A stretch of DNA of 64,000 nt from Actinomucor elegans (taxonomy: Eukaryota; Mucoromycota; Mucoromycetes; Mucorales; Mucoraceae): NCBI GenBank assembly GCA_026027325.1, contig JAMSLZ010000010.1:620001-684000 (forward strand), read 5' to 3'. Made by a program: the position numbers and the translations under genes. This document shows, in pieces, positions 58,701-64,000 of this stretch (within the stretch, counting starts at the first letter, position 1; every line of letters starts with the position of its first letter). Below the pieces are notes generated by a model. The model was not told the DNA's origin. It saw only the letters and a program-made list of their open reading frames with translations, and searched no databases.

Positions 58701-60227
58701 TAGTGAGCTATTTATTACGATATATTTCTTGTACTTTTATATTCCATTCCTATAGAACTAATAAAATAGTCATTAAATTTACTTTAATGACAGTCAAAGC
58801 ATAGTAGAACAATAGTATATGTATGTTTCCAATTAAAAAAATATTTATTTATTGCTCCATATAGGATGAAAATAGACTCAATCAGCAAGAAGTGGGCACA
58901 ATTTGATAAACAATAAGAGAAAATAAATAGTGTAGGTAAAAGAAAATCTAACCTAAACCAAATTAACTGCGAATATTATATCCAAAACCTTTGTGGACAT
59001 GTTGACCGATATCCTTGTGAATGGGAGCCATGATAGAGGGTCAGAGAAAGAGTGCATCATCAACAACACTACGAAAATACGCTTTCCAGATATTCGACAG
59101 CGTAATGATGAAAGCCGTAAGGGTAAATATTACAGACTTTTGGCAGCAACCAAACATTGTAAAATTATAATGAGTATAAAGTTGTCGTGATAACATGGAC
59201 ATTGACCATAGATCATAGAGACTCAGAGATGTTTTCTTTCTAAATTATGGTCTTGGAATGAAAATAAAAGAGCATATTCTCAATCAACCCAGATATATTT
59301 TGTAAATAGACTTGATGATATGAGTGAATAAGAAAAAAAAATATCGAACAGAAGTGATCTGTGGCAACTATCATGCCTTTGGACAGTCATTAATACCAAT
59401 GACCAGAATGACGGCCAGTTGGAAGGCTTAGTATGTAGTAATAGTTCAAAAAGTATAGAAAAGCTAATGAGCGTTGGAGATATGTGCAGGATTTCAATGA
59501 GGGAGGTGCTAGAAAAACCTACCAAAGTTTTAACTAGAAACTCAAACCGAATTACCATAGGATTAGGGGTTTGAGAGAAAGTAGGACTACGTAGATCTTG
59601 GAACGTTCAATGTTTTCTGTTACATTTATGCAACCCAGATCAATAATATAAAGTTATATCTTGGTTTTTTGAAGTGGGATCAATGCTTTGCGTCCGATAA
59701 AACTCACTGACAATCGAAATATAGATATTTGATGAAGACAAATTCATTTTGAAATCCAAAAAAACTGGAGCCTAATACTTTAATAAGATTTTTGTATAAT
59801 AAAATATTTCAGGCAGATACCGCTTCTATTAACTTTATCTGTGTATAGCTATTTTATGTATTTTATTGCGTAAGAAAAAAAGGCCTAGATACATGCAAAA
59901 TCCATTAACAAAGCTTTTACAGAATTGCATCACATTTTTAAAAAAAAGCAAGCTATTCTCGGATTATATTAGATTTGTTTCGATTATTGCTTTTATGAGA
60001 TTTTTACCTGAAAAATACTATAAACAGTTATTTACGTATAACTTAAATTGTAATAGATGCATTTCAATCAGAAACTAGAGCTTACCTCGCCTAAAAGATG
60101 CAATTGAGTTATTTGGAAAATTGAGCTCCAAACGCCGCTTTTTGAGCACCAGTCACGACAACAAGTCTACCGTTTTCGAGTTTGTCGCTTTCTTGACAAA
60201 AGGCTTCGATACTAACAAAGAGAACAC
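58701..60227. other. 1.5-kb intergenic region
   Basis: No supported gene; open frames are below 95 codons and match nothing I know. AT-rich. Probably holds the 3' end of the CorA-type gene and the promoter of NUP84. Confidence 0.5.
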
Positions 60228-62981
60228 ATGTCGGCCAGCATAGACGTATACGAACGATTTGCAAGTGTTGTAAAAACATTCAGTCTCGATTCCCCAAAAG
60301 ACAGCGCCGACCAATTTGCAGAACTAACATCAGCCCATGACAAGTACAATAAACCATAAATTCTTGTATCAAACGCGCAACACTAATCAATTCTTTCTCA
60401 AACCGATCTAGTCAATCAGGAAGCCTACTGTATTGTGAAAACAATACTTGGAGACTGTTATCGGTTTTAGCAAAGTAAAACCAATACGATAAATACAATC
60501 GCGCATCTTAAAACTAACACGATGCTTTTTTCTGGGCATAATCTTAGGGCTAAAGGCAAATCTAGTGCATATCAACACGCAGTAAGAAGCCAGAAATGTG
60601 AACCAAACATGCACGACACATAATTAACGATTTTCATTGATATAGCTATTGAAACAATGGGTATCGCAAATCCCCAAAGATCAAGATTTGATTGACAGAA
60701 TTCAAGAAGAACGAGACGTGGATGCCGAGATTATGAATTTATTCAAAAAGAACAGAATTTTGACGACTGCTTGCGATGAACCACTTAAAAAGAAGAGGAT
60801 GCTTCAAACAGCCGATGATAGTGATTCAATATATAAGCAGCGATTCTCGAAACTACGTTCAAATGACCTAACGACTATTGATATTCGCTCGAATGGGGAT
60901 ATTTCGAAAAATTACATGTATAACGGCTATGTTCAATACCAAAGACACGCATTAGGTAGGCATCAAAGCATATGCGACTTGAATCAACCGCTGAATAACT
61001 AGCCTATTTACTGCTCAATAGAAAACAGTGTTGAAAACATCCATCCTAAAGAACGAAGTGTTTGGCGCAAAACCATCAAGCATGAATTACAAAGAGTAAA
61101 CATATTTCTTACCGGCAGTATTGGCAAGAATTAACATATTTGTTATATAGGCCAATGGTAAGTACAAAAGAGCAGTATTCGCAACACTTGCTGGTGAATC
61201 AAATGACCTATACGATACCGTGTGCGATACCTGGGAAGATGTTATTTGGGCTTACTTGAACGAACGTCTCGAAAACCTCATGGATTGTGACCATATCAGT
61301 AACAACAACAGTATTATATTGGACGATATCAAGCGGACTGCCTCATCTAAAGATGAGATTATGGACAAGCACGACCCAAGGATTCTATTCCATCATATAC
61401 AATCTGCCCTGCTTTCCAATAGCGTACCAGATATGATAAAAAAGATATATCAAGCTTATCACAACATGGAAATCAAAGATACTGAAAATTCAGCCTTGTT
61501 CTTTAGGTACTATATCCAAACATTTTAAATTTTTTATGTTGCTAAAACGTATCATGTGTAGCGACAATTCAGAAGATCGTGCCCAACTACTTCGGTTCTT
61601 GTCGACATTTATCTTGTACGGTCAACAGTATTTAGGATGGAAAGAAAATGTGTATTCAGCTGCTCTCATATCTGCCTATGCGGAACTAAATGGACAACCA
61701 AGCACATTACGGCCAGCTGTAATTGCTTCATACGCTGCTAAACAATCGCCGCAGTATCATATTCAAATTTATTCAAATTTCTTGCAGAGTAAGTACCATG
61801 ACATCCACTATACAATTGGACAGTGACTGAACCTTATCATCACATAGATTTTGATGGTGATGAAGAAGAGAGTACCATTCTTGTACAGCTCGGAAAGCAA
61901 TTTGGTCTTGATATGCCTGATATATTGCAATATACATACACTCATCTCTTTAAAAAGGCTTTGGAAAACGTAAGTTACTCTCTTGCCTTTCGATTATATT
62001 TATTAGAAAAGACTCATATGATAAATATATATCAGACATCTACCCAAATATCTACATCCAAGCCAGAACTACAAATCCATGGAATAAAGACAGACGAAGA
62101 TCGATTATTCTTCAAAGCCATCAAGTGGTTGACATACGACGACAGCATGTGCGAAGAAGCAATCGAAGCAGCCAATATGACCATCCGTCACTTTTTAGGT
62201 GTATACAAAGTTTATCTTGCCAAAAGCGTATTTGATTTGTTTTCAGACTCGACCATTGAAAGGATGATGTATCAAAGCACACAGAAAACGAGTGCACAAA
62301 AGGTGCTTACCGAGTTTAGTTTGCATAGAAACCTTGTGGATGCATTGACAGAGTATGAAACGTGGCAAACACTAATGCAAGAAAAGCCAAAGGACAGGTA
62401 AAAGTACTATATAAACAAACGTCCACAAAAGAACTAGATGATTAATTAGTTTAACATAGTGGAAGCTTGGATGATCTAATGAAAATTTACAAGTGGAACG
62501 ATCAAGTTGAGGTGAAATTAGGTTTAGAACATGATTTCATTTTATTAATATGATCGTTATAGAAAAAGACTATATCACTGGATAATGAAATGTCTGGAAT
62601 CATCGAAGGACACTGGCTTGGAGAAGGTAGCTGAACTAAACGCCCAAGTTTATGATAACTAATACAAATTGATTTTCAGACTCTAATGAAACTGCATGTA
62701 TATCTAAAGCAGCGCTACGAAAGATCTATATTCCTGAAATCCTCATACGTTATCATAACTTGCTGGCATCAACTTCAAGCATTATTCCAAAGTAGGGCTC
62801 TTCTATATAAATTGATCTAGTAAAAAGAAACTCACTACTGCTTTTTAGAAACAAGGAAAAATCGGAAAAGATAGGATTGCGCTTAACAGATACCGAAACT
62901 GATATACTTAAAGACGTTACTTCTGCTAAAAGAATGACTGACGTTGTAAACCAACTCAGTTCAACGCTGACAGAGGTTTAA
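60228..62981 (+). CDS. NUP84: Nuclear pore Y-complex nucleoporin Nup84/Nup107
   Basis: Scaffold subunit of the Nup84 (Y) complex at the nuclear pore. Exons: 60228-60343, 60412-60474, 60548-60581, 60646-60955, 61022-61095, 61151-61506, 61562-61788, 61824-62397, 62460-62511, 62563-62626, 62680-62791 and 62849-62981; 704 residues if 61824-62397 is one exon, or 682 if the perfect-donor segment 61970-62035 (66 nt) is removed. Family landmarks are ENNTWRLLSVL, LLKQWVSQIP, KRAVFATLAGESNDLYDTVCDTWEDVIWAYLNERLE, QLLRFLSTFILYG and the C-terminal RKIYIPEILIRYHNLL. The product is all helical. Exon 3 (34 nt) is small and inferred from phase and the gap between conserved blocks. It converges with the WrbA-type gene. 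Confidence 0.9.
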
Positions 62982-63131
62982 GTCAATAATAAAACTATAC
63001 AGTATAGACCTTTTTTTTTCCGTTAAAAGTTGGCGTGTTATTAGATGACAATAAACAATTGAGTAAAGATCTTGTATTATATATAACAATAATGACATTT
63101 TAATAGCAATAAATAATCAGGATCCGGAACA

Positions 63132-64000
63132 TTATTGTTTTCCTTCAGTAGCAAAAGCGTTCTTTCCCTTGACATAAGCTCTAATAATCTCACCAAAATT
63201 CTTTCCTTGATAATGAGCAATAGCTAATTCCTTTTCAGTCACTTCTCTTGATCCATCACCAGCAGCAATAGCGCCAGCGCCATAAGCAGAGCCACCAACG
63301 ACCTCATTCACGTTATTTAATGAACCAGCCAAAGCAGGAGGGTAGCCAAGAGGAACATAGGTCATACCTTGATGAACAAAGTAGGGAATAGTAGTTAAAG
63401 CTGTAGTTTCTTGGCCACCGTGCTATCAAATAAGGTGTTATACAAACTAGGCTAATGCTATATCACAAGATGGGTAGGAGTGCTTACCTGAGAACCAGTA
63501 CTGAAGAAAGTACCAGCAAACTTTCCTTGCAAAGTACCTTTAGCAAACTGAGAACCAGTAGCATCTAAAAGACTACACAAAGGCTCTTCAGACAATTGCA
63601 CATATATATATATATATATATATCAATGAAGCACGAAAACTTACCCTTTGACTTGACTAGGCATAGTGCCAAATCTAAGTGTATTTCACATCAATCTCTC
63701 TGGATTTACGTTTTCATCACAATCCAAACTTACCTGGTGGGGAAACCAAAGATGATACCATCGGCATCATTCAGCTGTTCAGGCTTGATGATAGGCAAAT
63801 CAGGCTTGGGTGGTGCGTGGATGTTCTTGAGTACACTTTCGGGAAGTGTTTCCTGCACTGTTTTTCTGATGATGAGCTTACTCTGTAACTAATTTGCCGC
63901 AAAGCCCGTCATCGACTTACCTTGGAACATCTTTGTAGCAACACCAGTGGACTCCAATCCTTTTTGTACTTCCACAGCTAACTTATGGACATGATGATAT
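63132..64000 (-). CDS. WrbA/Pst2-type flavodoxin-like NAD(P)H:quinone reductase, 5' end cut off
   Basis: Two-electron quinone reductase using FMN. Exons on the minus strand: 64000-63921 (partial), 63857-63734, 63674-63645, 63572-63488 and 63422-63132; all phases agree. The sequence enters at YHHVHKLA, just after the usual FMN phosphate loop, so the first 15-20 residues lie beyond the window. Clear family blocks follow: [105 protein letters not shown]. The fungal homologues (Pst2, Rfs1, Ycp4) protect against oxidative stress. The 30-nt exon 63645-63674 and the (TA)n tract in the next intron are minor oddities. Confidence 0.93.

Overview
The window looks like nuclear DNA of an early-diverging filamentous fungus, most likely a member of the Mucoromycota (Mucorales-type). 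The reasons are: an AT-rich sequence, genes broken by many small GT-AG introns (mostly about 45-70 nt), short convergent spacings, and a purely eukaryotic gene set (V-ATPase, exportin-1, nucleoporin, CDC37, glycogenin, CSTF2, a tRNA-Asp read by Pol III). I cannot fix the species from sequence alone. About 23 protein-coding genes, one tRNA and one dead retrotransposon are supported; most gene models were built here by joining exons so that family motifs stay in frame, and exon coordinates are given in each entry.

Layout. 1-9.7 kb: nicotinamide riboside kinase (+), a pentatricopeptide protein (-), a membrane-anchored aspartic protease (-) and a Ran1/Vhs1-like protein kinase (-). 9.9-12.2 kb: a TMCO3-like KefB-type cation/proton antiporter (+), divergent from the kinase and carrying an apparent one-base deletion or an alternative splice. 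12.2-15.4 kb is a gene desert with a diverged 50-bp tandem repeat. 15.4-24.5 kb: an unknown basic Ser-rich protein (-), a secreted GH16 glucanase-like enzyme (+), CDC37 (-), a degenerate LINE-type reverse transcriptase (-) and V-ATPase subunit E (-). 26-34.4 kb: an F-box/WD40 protein (+), an unknown small acidic-tailed protein (+), tRNA-Asp (-), a PhyH-type dioxygenase (+), a CSTF2-like RNA-binding protein (+) and TMEM208/SND2 (-). 34.7-51.4 kb: an Lgl/Sro7/tomosyn homologue, PTH2, a very long glycogenin and exportin-1, all +. 53.3-64 kb: S-adenosylmethionine decarboxylase with a long uORF-bearing leader, a CorA/Alr1-type magnesium transporter and Nup84/Nup107 (all +), then a WrbA-type quinone reductase (-) cut by the window end.

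The genes are ordinary housekeeping functions scattered without operon logic: nuclear export and pore (XPO1, NUP84), secretion and ER targeting (Sro7-like, TMEM208), ion homeostasis (V-ATPase E, antiporter, CorA), NAD and polyamine synthesis (NRK1, SPE2) and carbohydrate storage or wall turnover (glycogenin, GH16). I saw no gene cluster that looks like a new multi-gene system. The most interesting signals are regulatory or structural: two uORFs ahead of SPE2, a 1530-residue glycogenin with a (EEHHH)7 minisatellite, a start codon isolated on its own exon in TMEM208, a probable GC-AG intron in VMA4, an in-frame removable 66-nt segment in NUP84, the antiporter reading-frame break, and the 50-bp tandem array.
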